The position numbers were made by a program, and so were the translations under genes. A DNA stretch of 37,929 nt from a virus. The stretch spans positions 1 through 37,929 of the IMG/VR virus record IMGVR_UViG_3300036851_000028; one strand, given 5' to 3'. Under the pieces are notes generated by a model. It saw only the letters and a program-made list of their open reading frames with translations, did no database searches and was not told where the DNA came from. Shown here piece by piece: positions 24,808 through 32,519 of the stretch. Numbering within the stretch: position 1 is the stretch's first letter; every line of letters starts with the position of its first letter.

Positions 24808-25044
24808 TTAACTCTCGCTTCGAGAGACTACTAGATGTAAAAGTTTTCTTATGCCTGAGATTTCTCCGAGCTTAATGAGGCGGAGTTCGGCGGAGAGATT
24901 CTCTGAGAAGGATGTCTTAAGACTCATCTCTTCCATATCCTTAGCCATCTTCTGAAGGACTTTAAAGCCTTGAGTCTTTGCCATTTGAGCCAGGTGTGTA
25001 TTCTCATCTTCTCTAAGCCTATTCTCATCTTCAAAATTAACCAT
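24808..25044 (-). CDS. 78-residue helical hypothetical protein
   Basis: Charged helical protein (DENRLREDENTHLAQMAK, KVLQKMAKDMEEMS), with a short hydrophobic C-terminal helix. It overlaps the portal stop by 8 bases and precedes the scaffold. Possibly a head-assembly accessory protein. No family recognised. Confidence 0.65.
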   Translation of the reverse strand: MVNFEDENRLREDENTHLAQMAKTQGFKVLQKMAKDMEEMSLKTSFSENLSAELRLIKLGEISGIRKLLHLVVSRSES

Positions 25045-27172
25045 TGGACATCTCCATCATAGGATTCGGGCCTTGAGGAGGGCCGCCATTTGTTCCTTGA
25101 ACAGGGATTCCACCGTTCTGAGCCAACTCATTGAGCTGGGCCTGAGGGTCCATGATAGTCTCATCCTTCTGGCTCATGTAGACATTGTGCTGAGCCATGT
25201 GGCGGAGGAAGGCTTCTCTGGACTGGTCGGTGGATTGACCGCCGTCCCTGAGGCGCAGCCATTCCTGCTGATGACCTGCGTAGTGCTGGAAGTCATCATC
25301 TTGAGGTTTACGGTTAACTGGCTGGCCCATAGAGAGAGCCATGTTCTCATTCTCGATGTCGAGTGTCTGGTCTCTGAGACCTGGGGTCGGAACTATCTCA
25401 TCGGCTTCTGATTCGGGGAAGCCCATCTTAATCCAGACCTTCTTGACCAAGTTGGGTAGGTCAACGCCTGGTATCTTGGCCGCGATAGCTATGAAGTTTG
25501 TCAGCTTATTCGCCATCATAGCGTTGTTCTCAATCTCAGTTGGGCCTTGTGTTATGATGTCGAAGTTTCCCCATATACCTTCAGGGCCGACTCTTACAAG
25601 TTTCGTCCCTTTCTTGCCTAAGACTCTAACTACACGCTCTGCTTCTGCAAACTGCATGTTGTACTCATAGCAACGGTTTAAAAAAGGTTTAAAAAGCTTC
25701 TCATCTATGTACTTGATGCGGTTCTTTAGGCGAACTCCTGCCTGCTGTGCGATACCAGCGAACTCGGTTGCAGATGTGGAGCTATTCATTGGAGTGCCCT
25801 GAATTGACTCAAGAGCGCCTGATGCCCGTCTCATATCATCCTTTATGGCTCCTACCATCTGCCAGCCGTTACGGGAAAAGTCGGAGAGAGGGAGCGGCTT
25901 AATACCGTTTATGTCATCTGCTTTGATGCGGGGATTGGCTATGAGGGAGTTGGCCCTCTGGATGTTTGCTGTGGCGTCCTCAATCATGGGCATGCGGAGC
26001 TGTAGCGTCTTGTTGTCTGAGAGCTGCCGGATTGTCGTGTTTAGCTCATGCCACTTCTCTAGGATGGGCTCAATCATGCCTATGCCGTAGAACTCATCAT
26101 CTACGGGAGTGTAGCCGCAGGAGAGGTAGGGGCGCTCACCTGACCAGAATGGGTTCTCTTGGCAGCGGATAGCGCGTTCTGCTGAGGAGGTCTCAGTTGG
26201 AGAATATATTTCACCTGTCTTCTCGGCATGCTGCCGCTTAGTGTATTCATCAGAATAGTTCTTCATATCCATTATGCAGGTGATGACGCCCTCGAAGTTG
26301 CGGTACTTGTCATCGTCCGAGCCTGTGATGACATGCTTGGGGATTTGGCCCCAGTATTCTACGATGTCGAGCTTAGAGGAGGAGAGGTGGATTCCGTCTA
26401 GGTTGTAGTAGATACCAGTTGTGACCTCCTCACCGTCCACAGACTCTGTCTTGCGCTCATTGGCCTTCAAATCATCGAATGTACGGATGAACTTCTGGGC
26501 GCAGCCGTCTAGGTCTTGGATACTGTTACCGCGACCACATGGGTAGAAGTCGTAGAGGCTGACATACTCCCAGTCGATGTCATCCATCTTAGGGATGTCG
26601 GTCTTCTTCTCCGTCGTCTTGTAGAGTGGCTTTCCATCCTTGCCGACTTTGGGGAGACCGTCCTTGTCCAGCTGCATGGAACGGACTCGGATAAGGCGCT
26701 TCTCACTTTCCTTGCGCCAAGGAGTCTTAACTATGCAGGTGCCCATGACGAGGAGTTGGTGGATGGAGCGCTCAAACTTGTCTCGGATAACTATGCGACG
26801 GAGGTTATCTGCTGTGTAAGATGTCATAATCTCAGCCTGGTCCTCATCTGTCTCATCACCTGGTTTGTATTTGAATGGAGGGTCCTGCGCTAGGAATGCT
26901 TCTACTATGTTGGATTTGAGTGTCTCCACTTCTACCTGCGGCTCAGGGTCAACGACCTTACACTGAAGATACTCTGTTGTCACATTCGCATCAATGAGCC
27001 TGTAGCAATTGTCCCATTCAGCCCACTTGGACTGACGGCTCTGGTGATCGGCCCAGTTCTTATCAAGCTGGTCCTTGACGAACTGATAGGCGCGGCGCAT
27101 AGTGTCTTCGCCTGTGTACACCTTAGGAATTAGCTTCTCTGCCTGGTCTAGTTCGGGATCAAATTCTGCCAT
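25037..27172 (-). CDS. Portal protein
   Basis: A 711-residue protein, the size of portals in P22-like and related podoviruses. It lies directly after the large terminase (4-base gap) and before scaffold and capsid. The helical N-terminal region (QFVKDQLDKNWADHQSRQSK), the WEYVSLYDFYPCG-type core segment, FWSGERPYLSCGYTPVDDEFYG in the middle, a leucine-rich helix with ASGALESIQGTPMNSSTSA near residue 470, and a Gln/Pro/Gly-rich tail (GGPPQGPNPMMEM) match portals of this class. It forms the ring through which DNA enters and leaves the head. Identified by length, context and these segments. Confidence 0.88.
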   Translation of the reverse strand: MAEFDPELDQAEKLIPKVYTGEDTMRRAYQFVKDQLDKNWADHQSRQSKWAEWDNCYRLIDANVTTEYLQCKVVDPEPQVEVETLKSNIVEAFLAQDPPFKYKPGDETDEDQAEIMTSYTADNLRRIVIRDKFERSIHQLLVMGTCIVKTPWRKESEKRLIRVRSMQLDKDGLPKVGKDGKPLYKTTEKKTDIPKMDDIDWEYVSLYDFYPCGRGNSIQDLDGCAQKFIRTFDDLKANERKTESVDGEEVTTGIYYNLDGIHLSSSKLDIVEYWGQIPKHVITGSDDDKYRNFEGVITCIMDMKNYSDEYTKRQHAEKTGEIYSPTETSSAERAIRCQENPFWSGERPYLSCGYTPVDDEFYGIGMIEPILEKWHELNTTIRQLSDNKTLQLRMPMIEDATANIQRANSLIANPRIKADDINGIKPLPLSDFSRNGWQMVGAIKDDMRRASGALESIQGTPMNSSTSATEFAGIAQQAGVRLKNRIKYIDEKLFKPFLNRCYEYNMQFAEAERVVRVLGKKGTKLVRVGPEGIWGNFDIITQGPTEIENNAMMANKLTNFIAIAAKIPGVDLPNLVKKVWIKMGFPESEADEIVPTPGLRDQTLDIENENMALSMGQPVNRKPQDDDFQHYAGHQQEWLRLRDGGQSTDQSREAFLRHMAQHNVYMSQKDETIMDPQAQLNELAQNGGIPVQGTNGGPPQGPNPMMEMSNG

Positions 27173-27176
27173 GTGT

Positions 27177-28748
27177 TTAATATCCTGTTAATTTGTTTGC
27201 TGGCTGATAGACGGCTTCGATAGCCTGCATCTGACCAGAGAGGTGGAACTTCTTCCAAACCTGATAAGCTATCATTGAGGCTATAACCCTATCATCGTTA
27301 CAACCTATTTCTGCGTTGGCGGAGTTGGAATCATCTATAACGTATGTCATAAGCTCCTCTATCAGCTCCTTTGAGCGCACATCACAGACCTTTTCGCGCA
27401 GAACCTTACTGAATTCGCTTATCATGATTGGCTTAGACTTGGAATCTGTCCACCACCCAAGCCTCTTAGTCTTGATATCCGACCTCTCATCTACCTTATA
27501 GTTGAAGTAGAGCTTCTGATACTTCTTCTTGATCTCATTGATTGTGGCTATGCCGAAGGAGTTGGCTTCTATGCCGACCCAGGCAGAGTTGAAGTAGTTG
27601 CCAAGGGAGATAAGTTCTTTGGCGAGGAGGTCAGGGGGGATTTGGCCGTGAAGCTCGGCTACTTGATTCAGGTCATCATCAAACACTATTGCACAGGACG
27701 GGTCTTGGCCTACACCGAGACCGACATCAGCTCCTATGAAGTATTTGCGGCCTTGGACTGGGTGCTTCCATATCTTCAAGTTGCCAGTGGGAGACTCCTT
27801 GAAGTTATACTTGTAGCCGTTTGAGTGAGGAATCAGGAAGCCACGGTATTTTAGCTCAATGGCCTGGGAGTGGAAGAACTGGACCGCATCTGGATCGAAT
27901 ACCATGGAGCCGGATATAAGCTTGAACTCTCCCTTGATGCGGATGTCGTACTCCGTCCCAAAATACTTCTTCTTCTGCTCGGCCTTCTGCTCATCGGTGA
28001 GATATGGGTTATCATCAAGGCTTGCTGTGATGGCGAAGATGCGGACTCCATCGCGCTTGAGGTAGAGGTCCTTGTATGTCCAAGTCATACCAATTCTACG
28101 GCCCCTTCCATCCTCAAATATCGGGGTCATAGCTAGCCACACATCTAGGCCTTGTCCTGCACCGATACGGGCTAAGCACTCATTCCATATCTCTTTGGGA
28201 GGCTCCTCATCGAAGCTTATCCACCGCTTGGCTGCACCTGCGAAGCGAGATGTACCTGAGTCCACAGACTTAAACGTTATGATGCTGCCATTCTTGAGGT
28301 AGATTGTATCTATGATGCCGGACTTCACATGGCTTGGTTCACCCTTTATGGCCGACTTTGGGAGAAGCTCCAGTATACACTTCTGGATAGATTCCTTCTG
28401 AACGTTGTAATCCTTGCTTACAACCCAGCCCTCATTAGGGGTCTCGATTCTCTTATAAGGATGTGTGCCAAGCGCATACCATACGCACTCTGCTGCCTCT
28501 GAGTAGGTCTTACCTGTGCGGTTTCCGCCTGCGAATAGTCTGTAGGGTGCGGTAGATTTGTGAAACTCAACTTGTTTTGGATATGGTTCATAGAACTCTA
28601 TGCCATTCTCGAGCTTGTAGACTTGAAACTCATTAAGGAACCTATAATCTTCCTTAGTGATGTTGAATGTAGCGAGGAACTCCGCATCACTCATCTCAAT
28701 AGGAGTGATAGGCTTCTGCGCTTTGGGGGCTTCTTTAAGCTTTGGCAT
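27177..28748 (-). CDS. terL: Terminase large subunit
   Basis: A 523-residue packaging motor. The ATPase part has Walker A AGGNRTGKT at residues 73-81 and Walker B WISFDEE at 176-182. The nuclease part has the RNase-H-like acidic set: D341 in FIGADVGLG, E394 in VGIEANSFG and D485/D486 in IGCNDDRV. All key residues are present, so it should be active. It cuts concatemeric DNA and pumps it through the portal. It overlaps the small gene upstream by 14 bases. Whether packaging is headful or site-specific cannot be told from sequence alone, though the circular map fits circular permutation. Confidence 0.96.
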   Translation of the reverse strand: MPKLKEAPKAQKPITPIEMSDAEFLATFNITKEDYRFLNEFQVYKLENGIEFYEPYPKQVEFHKSTAPYRLFAGGNRTGKTYSEAAECVWYALGTHPYKRIETPNEGWVVSKDYNVQKESIQKCILELLPKSAIKGEPSHVKSGIIDTIYLKNGSIITFKSVDSGTSRFAGAAKRWISFDEEPPKEIWNECLARIGAGQGLDVWLAMTPIFEDGRGRRIGMTWTYKDLYLKRDGVRIFAITASLDDNPYLTDEQKAEQKKKYFGTEYDIRIKGEFKLISGSMVFDPDAVQFFHSQAIELKYRGFLIPHSNGYKYNFKESPTGNLKIWKHPVQGRKYFIGADVGLGVGQDPSCAIVFDDDLNQVAELHGQIPPDLLAKELISLGNYFNSAWVGIEANSFGIATINEIKKKYQKLYFNYKVDERSDIKTKRLGWWTDSKSKPIMISEFSKVLREKVCDVRSKELIEELMTYVIDDSNSANAEIGCNDDRVIASMIAYQVWKKFHLSGQMQAIEAVYQPANKLTGY

Positions 28749-28923
28749 CTGCCTCAGCAGCTTTCATGTGTCTCTTCAAAGTTGTCCTGTTCACTCCTTT
28801 GGCTGCGACGTATGATGAGTCGCCATTCTTCACTCTAACGATGATCTTGCAGTTCTCCAAGAGGCTGAGAAGCGAGTGTGCCTCCATAAAGTGGTCCACT
28901 TTTATTATGACTGGCTTTGCCAT
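28735..28923 (-). CDS. 62-residue hypothetical protein before terminase
   Basis: Starts MAKPVIIKVDHFMEAHSLLS at ATG 28923, with AAGGA 7 bases upstream; the upstream in-frame ATG lies in a hairpin region and is less likely. The product is an alpha/beta mini-protein with a basic end (TTLKRHMKAAEADAKA). It overlaps terL by 14 bases, implying coupled translation. It may assist packaging; unknown. Confidence 0.65.
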   Translation of the reverse strand: MAKPVIIKVDHFMEAHSLLSLLENCKIIVRVKNGDSSYVAAKGVNRTTLKRHMKAAEADAKA

Positions 28924-28943
28924 GCTGCTATCCTTAGTGTGCG

Positions 28944-28969
28944 GGGGTGGGCTCCAAATGGCCCACCCC
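28944..28969 (-). other. Strong GC-rich hairpin in the packaging operon
   Basis: A perfect 9-bp stem (GGGGTGGGC with GCCCACCCC) and an 8-base loop sits between the genes at 28986 and 28735. No U-tract follows on either strand, so it is a processing, pausing or partial-terminator site rather than a standard terminator. The ribosome site for the next gene follows about 15 bases after it. Confidence 0.65.
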
Positions 28970-28985
28970 AATGGTTCCTAACTCT

Positions 28986-29441
28986 TTAGACGTGCCAGTA
29001 TGGACCTTCCTGATCTTCATAGAGAACGGCTGAATCACGAAGCTTCAAGATATCACGAGCTATAGGGTTCCCATTGTTATCAAGCTCACGGCCATCCTCT
29101 GAAAGCTTTTGTGCTGCTTCACCTTTACCACGGCGGCCACCTTTTCTGGTACGGACCTTGGCTGCGACTTCAGACGTGCCAGCCGTCGTACCCTGCTCGT
29201 GCTTGACCGTATTGGTCGTATCTAGATATGTAACACCTGACTTCTCAACTAACTGACCATCAGGGAGAATGACTTCCAACGTCGCCTTCTCACCGCTAAT
29301 GGACTTCACATGGGCCTCACGGCCAATGCCTTCTTCATTGACATACGTTACCTGGTCGCCAGGCTTAACGGACTTGAGGGCCTGTTCGTGCATGGCCTTC
29401 ACATCCTTGACCTTGGCGGCCATCTGATGTTCGAGTGACAT
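28986..29441 (-). CDS. Hypothetical protein in the packaging operon
   Basis: A 151-residue protein with RBS AAAGGAGACACACT before its ATG. The first 30 residues are helical. A small beta barrel-like part follows (SVKPGDQVTYVNEEGIG, HVKSISGEKATLEVILPDG), similar in pattern to KOW/SH3-like folds. Then comes a basic Gly/Lys/Arg patch (RTRKGGRRGKGEAAQ). DNA or RNA contact is plausible. No family recognised. A hairpin lies just after its stop. Confidence 0.65.
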   Translation of the reverse strand: MSLEHQMAAKVKDVKAMHEQALKSVKPGDQVTYVNEEGIGREAHVKSISGEKATLEVILPDGQLVEKSGVTYLDTTNTVKHEQGTTAGTSEVAAKVRTRKGGRRGKGEAAQKLSEDGRELDNNGNPIARDILKLRDSAVLYEDQEGPYWHV

Positions 29442-29458
29442 AGTGTGTCTCCTTTAGC

Positions 29459-30049
29459 CTACTCGTTGACAGTCTGGGGTATTCCCATACTGTGTCCGGC
29501 TTTGGTGCCGAATGGTTTAAATAATGGTTCGACCTTCATTCCAAACTTGTTTTTAATCCTTTCGATCTCAGCCCACTGGTAGTCAAAGATGTTCCAGTCA
29601 AACTTTGGTCCAGGAAAGAGTGTGGAGTATTCACTTCCACCGTCAATCCCAACTGTGTAGATATCACGATTGCCTAAAAGACCCAAGATGTTAAGAAGGG
29701 CGTGGATACTAAATCCGTCTTGTGTGATAACTGGTGAGTTCACACTTGGGCCTGTGCAGAGGTTGTAGTGGTAGGCGTCTTGTCTGCTGTGGGGTGATAA
29801 AGGACCTGGCTTCTTTCCGATATGTGGGTAGTAGGGGATGAGGACTGGCTTATCTTCTGGGATAGACTCGCCGTGAATAAAAAACGAAAGGTCTACAGGA
29901 ATCTTATCACCAACATCGTTAATACAAATCACGAAAAACTCTTCCAGAGCTACTTCTTTAAACCTCTCAATACTCGGACCCTTTCCAAGAATCAGTATAG
30001 GTTTGTCAATTTCAGGTAAGTGAAGGAAGACGTCAAGTAATACTTTCAC
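29459..30049 (-). CDS. DUF115/MptE-like Rossmann-type protein
   Basis: A 196-residue protein beginning with GTG in a GTGA overlap with the small-terminase stop. It has ILILGKGPSIERF near residue 20, followed by FFVICINDVGD and, at about 130, DIYTVGIDGG. This order (GxGPS loop, INDxG, GIDGG) is seen in DUF115/MptE-like and related sialyltransferase-fold proteins, many of which act on sugar or nucleotide substrates. Full catalytic residues cannot be set. Such an enzyme inside a packaging operon is unexpected; it may modify host surface sugars or virion proteins (inference). Confidence 0.6.
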   Translation of the reverse strand: MKVLLDVFLHLPEIDKPILILGKGPSIERFKEVALEEFFVICINDVGDKIPVDLSFFIHGESIPEDKPVLIPYYPHIGKKPGPLSPHSRQDAYHYNLCTGPSVNSPVITQDGFSIHALLNILGLLGNRDIYTVGIDGGSEYSTLFPGPKFDWNIFDYQWAEIERIKNKFGMKVEPLFKPFGTKAGHSMGIPQTVNE

Positions 30050-30924
30050 GCTGTCTCACCGCATTTAGAGCAAGTCCAAACCAACACAGGGTCCTGGCTT
30101 GTTAGTTTAAGATCGTGCTTGCAGCCTGCCCAAGTCGGCGTGCACTCAAAAGTCTCAACAGGCTCCGGCACTTCCTTATATCCGCGCCCATCGGACTTCC
30201 TTACAACCAGAGCTCCTTCCACATCCTTTTTATCCTCTGCCACAGGCTTGGCGGCCTTGGCGCTGGGTAGTATCCCCTCTTCATGCGAAGCCTCCATGTC
30301 TGTAACTTCTTTATTATCAATAGGTTGTGTAACAGGCGAGTTAATTGAGATGTCAGGAGGGGGGGTCCATTTAGTATTAACCCCCGACTCTATTCCAATC
30401 CCCTGGGACTGGTCCGCCTGACTCAGCCGTAACATGCTGCTATTGCTTAGCTTATGCGTTATGTCGCGCACACGCTGAGCGATTGTGTCTTTGTCCATGT
30501 TGGAGAAGATGAAGGTATTGAGCGTCTGAGGTTCAAGGAATCCCATAATCTTCCCGATCAGCTCAAAATATTTGAATCTGTTTGCGCTATCGAGTGGCAA
30601 TCCCTCATAACTCTTGACCGCTTCAGCTTCATACCTTGACCTATCCCAATGAAGCTTCGAGGCTATGCTAGTCTCTAATTCCTGAATGAATTGCTTTATT
30701 TTTGGACGCAGTAACAGGCGGTAGCCAGCCATCTTAGCGCTTTTGTTACTGAAGCCTGCTTTTTTAGCGGATAATGTAGCGTTCTGGAAGGTTTCTGAAG
30801 CGCAATCAAGATAATTGTAACAAAATCTTGTTTGTTTGTCGCTTAGGTCTACATTGTGGGTTAGATTATTGGATTGCTTAGGAGTACTTTCACTCGGAGA
30901 ATCTGAAACGGGCGTTTCATTCAA
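30046..30924 (-). CDS. terS: Terminase small subunit with zinc-ribbon tail
   Basis: The core segment LSDKQTRFCYNYLDCASETF, then NATLSAKKAGFSNKSAKMAG and RPKIKQFIQELE matches the helix-turn-helix of small terminase subunits that recognise packaging DNA. The frame is open to a TTG at 30984, but that TTG is the start of a TTGACA promoter element. The TTG at 30924, with GGAG 9 bases upstream, is preferred (292 residues). The protein is longer than usual: after the HTH and a Pro/Ser-rich linker it ends in a probable zinc ribbon with four Cys (last pair CSKC). A run of seven C residues encodes PPP in the linker. First gene of the late block. Confidence 0.78.
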   Translation of the reverse strand: MNETPVSDSPSESTPKQSNNLTHNVDLSDKQTRFCYNYLDCASETFQNATLSAKKAGFSNKSAKMAGYRLLLRPKIKQFIQELETSIASKLHWDRSRYEAEAVKSYEGLPLDSANRFKYFELIGKIMGFLEPQTLNTFIFSNMDKDTIAQRVRDITHKLSNSSMLRLSQADQSQGIGIESGVNTKWTPPPDISINSPVTQPIDNKEVTDMEASHEEGILPSAKAAKPVAEDKKDVEGALVVRKSDGRGYKEVPEPVETFECTPTWAGCKHDLKLTSQDPVLVWTCSKCGETA

Positions 30925-30954
30925 AGTGGATGTCTCCAGGTGATTGTTTGAGTT

Positions 30955-30984
30955 ATTACTAGCATAAGTTAGCGGCTCTGTCAA
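30955..30984 (-). promoter_or_regulatory. Leftward promoter for the late block (probable)
   Basis: TTGACA at 30984-30979, then a 17-base spacer ending TGC, then TAGTAAT. The -35 is perfect; the -10 is weak but is helped by the TG-type extension. The predicted start of transcription near 30950 lies 26 bases before the TTG start at 30924. It lies within the longest open frame, which is a reason to reject that frame's first 20 codons. Confidence 0.5.
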
Positions 30985-31089
30985 GTGAAATTTGCTATTA
31001 GAGGCGATTTAAGTGGCCTGAAAATGTGGACGGCTATGTTCCTATGGCTTATTTCGCTAAAGAAATAGTTAATTTCTTTAAAGAATACC
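30985..31089. promoter_or_regulatory. Divergent intergenic control region
   Basis: No gene. The part at 31051-31085 contains linked inverted repeats: ATTTC/GAAAT at 31051-31066, AGAAAT/ATTTCT at 31061-31077, and the perfect 12-base palindrome TTCTTTAAAGAA at 31074-31085, which ends 4 bases before the rightward -35 box. The arms can pair in alternative ways. These are good operator candidates, perhaps for the XRE protein at 2727-3011; an origin role is also possible. Confidence 0.5.
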
Positions 31090-31118
31090 TTGACAGGAAT
31101 TAATTAATACTGTATCTT
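31090..31118 (+). promoter_or_regulatory. Rightward early promoter
   Basis: TTGACA at 31090-31095, 17-base spacer, TATCTT at 31113-31118: a strong match to the sigma-70 type. It drives the small genes starting at 31167. The palindrome at 31074-31085 abuts it. Confidence 0.8.
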
Positions 31119-31166
31119 AGGAGTGTAACAAGTGAGAGTTAACCTAATAACACGGAGGATGCAGAC

Positions 31167-31376
31167 ATGACGAAGAAACACTTTATAGCGTTGGCGGATA
31201 TGATTAAGAAGGCTAATGAAGATTTAAATAGCGCGGAATCTTTTAACACTTCGCAGATTGACTTGCTGGCTAATTTCTGCTCAAGCCAAAATCCAAACTT
31301 CAACGAAGAGAGATGGATTGACTATATCAACGGCGAGTGTGGGAAGAATGGCGGGAAGGTGAAGGTGTCCAAGTGA
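31167..31376 (+). CDS. 69-residue hypothetical early protein
   Basis: First gene of the rightward block, with CGGAGGATGCAGAC before the ATG and a strong promoter about 50 bases upstream. The protein is helical and ends GGKVKVSK. No motif recognised. The position behind the first early promoter suggests host takeover or regulation (inference). Confidence 0.72.
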   Translation: MTKKHFIALADMIKKANEDLNSAESFNTSQIDLLANFCSSQNPNFNEERWIDYINGECGKNGGKVKVSK

Positions 31377-31669
31377 GCGCTAAGCATACGCCTGGGCCGT
31401 GGAAAGCCGATAAAGATTCTGTGAATGGCAGATACTTTGTTGCTTCCTACGTTTCGACAGGAAGCGAGCCGTTCGGTATGGATATTTGCTACGACATTAA
31501 AGACAAAGCCAACGCCGCCCTAATCGCCGCCGCGCCTGAGCTGTTAGAGGCGTGTAAAGAATCTCTCCAGTACTTCCGGCAGATTCCTGAGTATGTGGAT
31601 AGGAGCGTCCACAAATCAATACCGATTACAACACTTGAAAGAGCCATAGCCAAAGCCGAGGGCCGATAA
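31373..31669 (+). CDS. Phage protein with HTPGPW and IAAAPELLEA motifs
   Basis: A 98-residue protein starting with GTG at 31373 in a GTGA overlap (AAGGTG upstream); a longer frame upstream lies in the previous gene. HTPGPW at the N-terminus and ANAALIAAAPELLEACK in the middle are the signature of a very common phage and prophage early protein of unknown function. The C-terminal half is helical. Ends in a 1-base overlap with the next gene. Confidence 0.78.
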   Translation: MSAKHTPGPWKADKDSVNGRYFVASYVSTGSEPFGMDICYDIKDKANAALIAAAPELLEACKESLQYFRQIPEYVDRSVHKSIPITTLERAIAKAEGR

Positions 31670-31830
31670 TGGACACTAAGCTGGTCAATGCCGCTGTTAA
31701 GATTGAGCTAATGTTACAGAGAGGGATTAAGTCTAAGATGACCATAGCTAGGCTTCAGGCTGATTTGGATAGGCTGAATGACTCTATGACGCCGGAAGAG
31801 CGATTCGAGTTTATTAAGAGGACGACATGA
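31669..31830 (+). CDS. 53-residue helical hypothetical protein
   Basis: A small frame (LVNAAVKIELMLQRG, then ARLQADLDRLNDSMTPEER) coupled to both neighbours by overlaps. Strong coiled-coil pattern; no Cys. Function unknown. Confidence 0.65.
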   Translation: MDTKLVNAAVKIELMLQRGIKSKMTIARLQADLDRLNDSMTPEERFEFIKRTT

Positions 31831-32261
31831 GGCGTATAGCTATGGTTGTAATAGCTGTCTGCTGCTTAATGGTGCTGGCTGTATCTGTACATGCTGAGAG
31901 TGAAATAGTTTATCAGACAATTGCTATGGAAGCAGCTGGGGAATCGGATGAAGGACAGGCTATGGTAGCCAGCGTGATACTTAATCGGGCTAAGAAGTCT
32001 AAGAAGACGCTTGAGGCGGTCTGTTTGCAGCCTAAGCAGTTCAGCTGCTGGAATAGCCGTAAATGGGCCCAGGCGTGGCTTTCCCTGCATTATGACGCCC
32101 AGGCTAGGTACAGGGCGGTAAAGGCCCTAGAAACGGCTAGGAATGCAAATCTGGGGCATGCCACACACTATCACACAACCAATATTAAGCCATATTGGTC
32201 TAAAGGACATAAACCAAGCGTGGTTGTAGGTCGCCATGCTTTCTATGAGGGGATAGACTAA
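31827..32261 (+). CDS. SleB-type cell-wall hydrolase, secreted endolysin candidate
   Basis: A 144-residue protein. Residues 1-23 are a Sec signal peptide or SAR-type segment (MRRIAMVVIAVCCLMVLAV, site VHA). The rest is the Hydrolase_2 (SleB/CwlJ) domain: AMEAAGESDEGQAMVASVILNR with the conserved Glu35, PKQFSCWN at 69-76, ATHYHT at 112-117 and PYW, and the end VVGRHAFY. These enzymes cleave peptidoglycan glycan strands. It is the only clear lytic enzyme in the window, yet lies among early genes, on the strand opposite the holin. An alternative role is wall opening at entry. ATGA overlap with the previous gene. Confidence 0.87.
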   Translation: MRRIAMVVIAVCCLMVLAVSVHAESEIVYQTIAMEAAGESDEGQAMVASVILNRAKKSKKTLEAVCLQPKQFSCWNSRKWAQAWLSLHYDAQARYRAVKALETARNANLGHATHYHTTNIKPYWSKGHKPSVVVGRHAFYEGID

Positions 32262-32401
32262 TGGCTTTGAATATGGGCGAGTGTCAGCACGATCGTACAC
32301 GAATATACGGCTTTAAGAATGGCCGATTAAGAGTCTGGTGTCAGGATTGTGAGCAGGAGATTGAATATGATGGGAATGGAGGGGATGGAAATGATGATTA
32401 G
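32261..32401 (+). CDS. 46-residue Cys mini-protein
   Basis: Frame begins in a 1-base overlap with the hydrolase stop. Motifs: CQHDRTR near the start and CQDC at about residues 28-31, suggesting a CxnH...CxxC zinc knuckle; the C-terminus is Gly/Asp-rich. One of several small metal-binding candidates in this block. Confidence 0.62.
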   Translation: MALNMGECQHDRTRIYGFKNGRLRVWCQDCEQEIEYDGNGGDGNDD

Positions 32402-32519
32402 CAACATGATTGATACGCCGTTTATCTGCATCCTCTGTGGTCGGTATGCGGTAGAGCTATTCTGCCCAGATTGTAGACTTGAGTACATTCAACAGATAGG
32501 GGAATCCAATGGGACGTAA
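32391..32519 (+). CDS. 42-residue CxxC mini-protein
   Basis: Starts at ATG 32391 with GGAGG about 8 bases upstream. CILC at residues 13-16 and CPDC at 25-28 form a compact four-Cys ribbon. It overlaps both neighbours by about 11 bases in other frames. Function unknown; possibly a protein-binding mini-ribbon. Confidence 0.62.
   Translation: MMISNMIDTPFICILCGRYAVELFCPDCRLEYIQQIGESNGT

Noticed and set aside
25073-26893. Several plus-strand frames opposite portal
   Set aside because: They mirror the portal gene with hydrophobic or Cys-rich nonsense composition and no starts in context.
30925-30984. Longer small terminase from TTG at 30984
   Set aside because: That TTG belongs to a TTGACA promoter box and lacks a ribosome site; the TTG at 30924 has GGAG at proper distance and follows the predicted transcript start.
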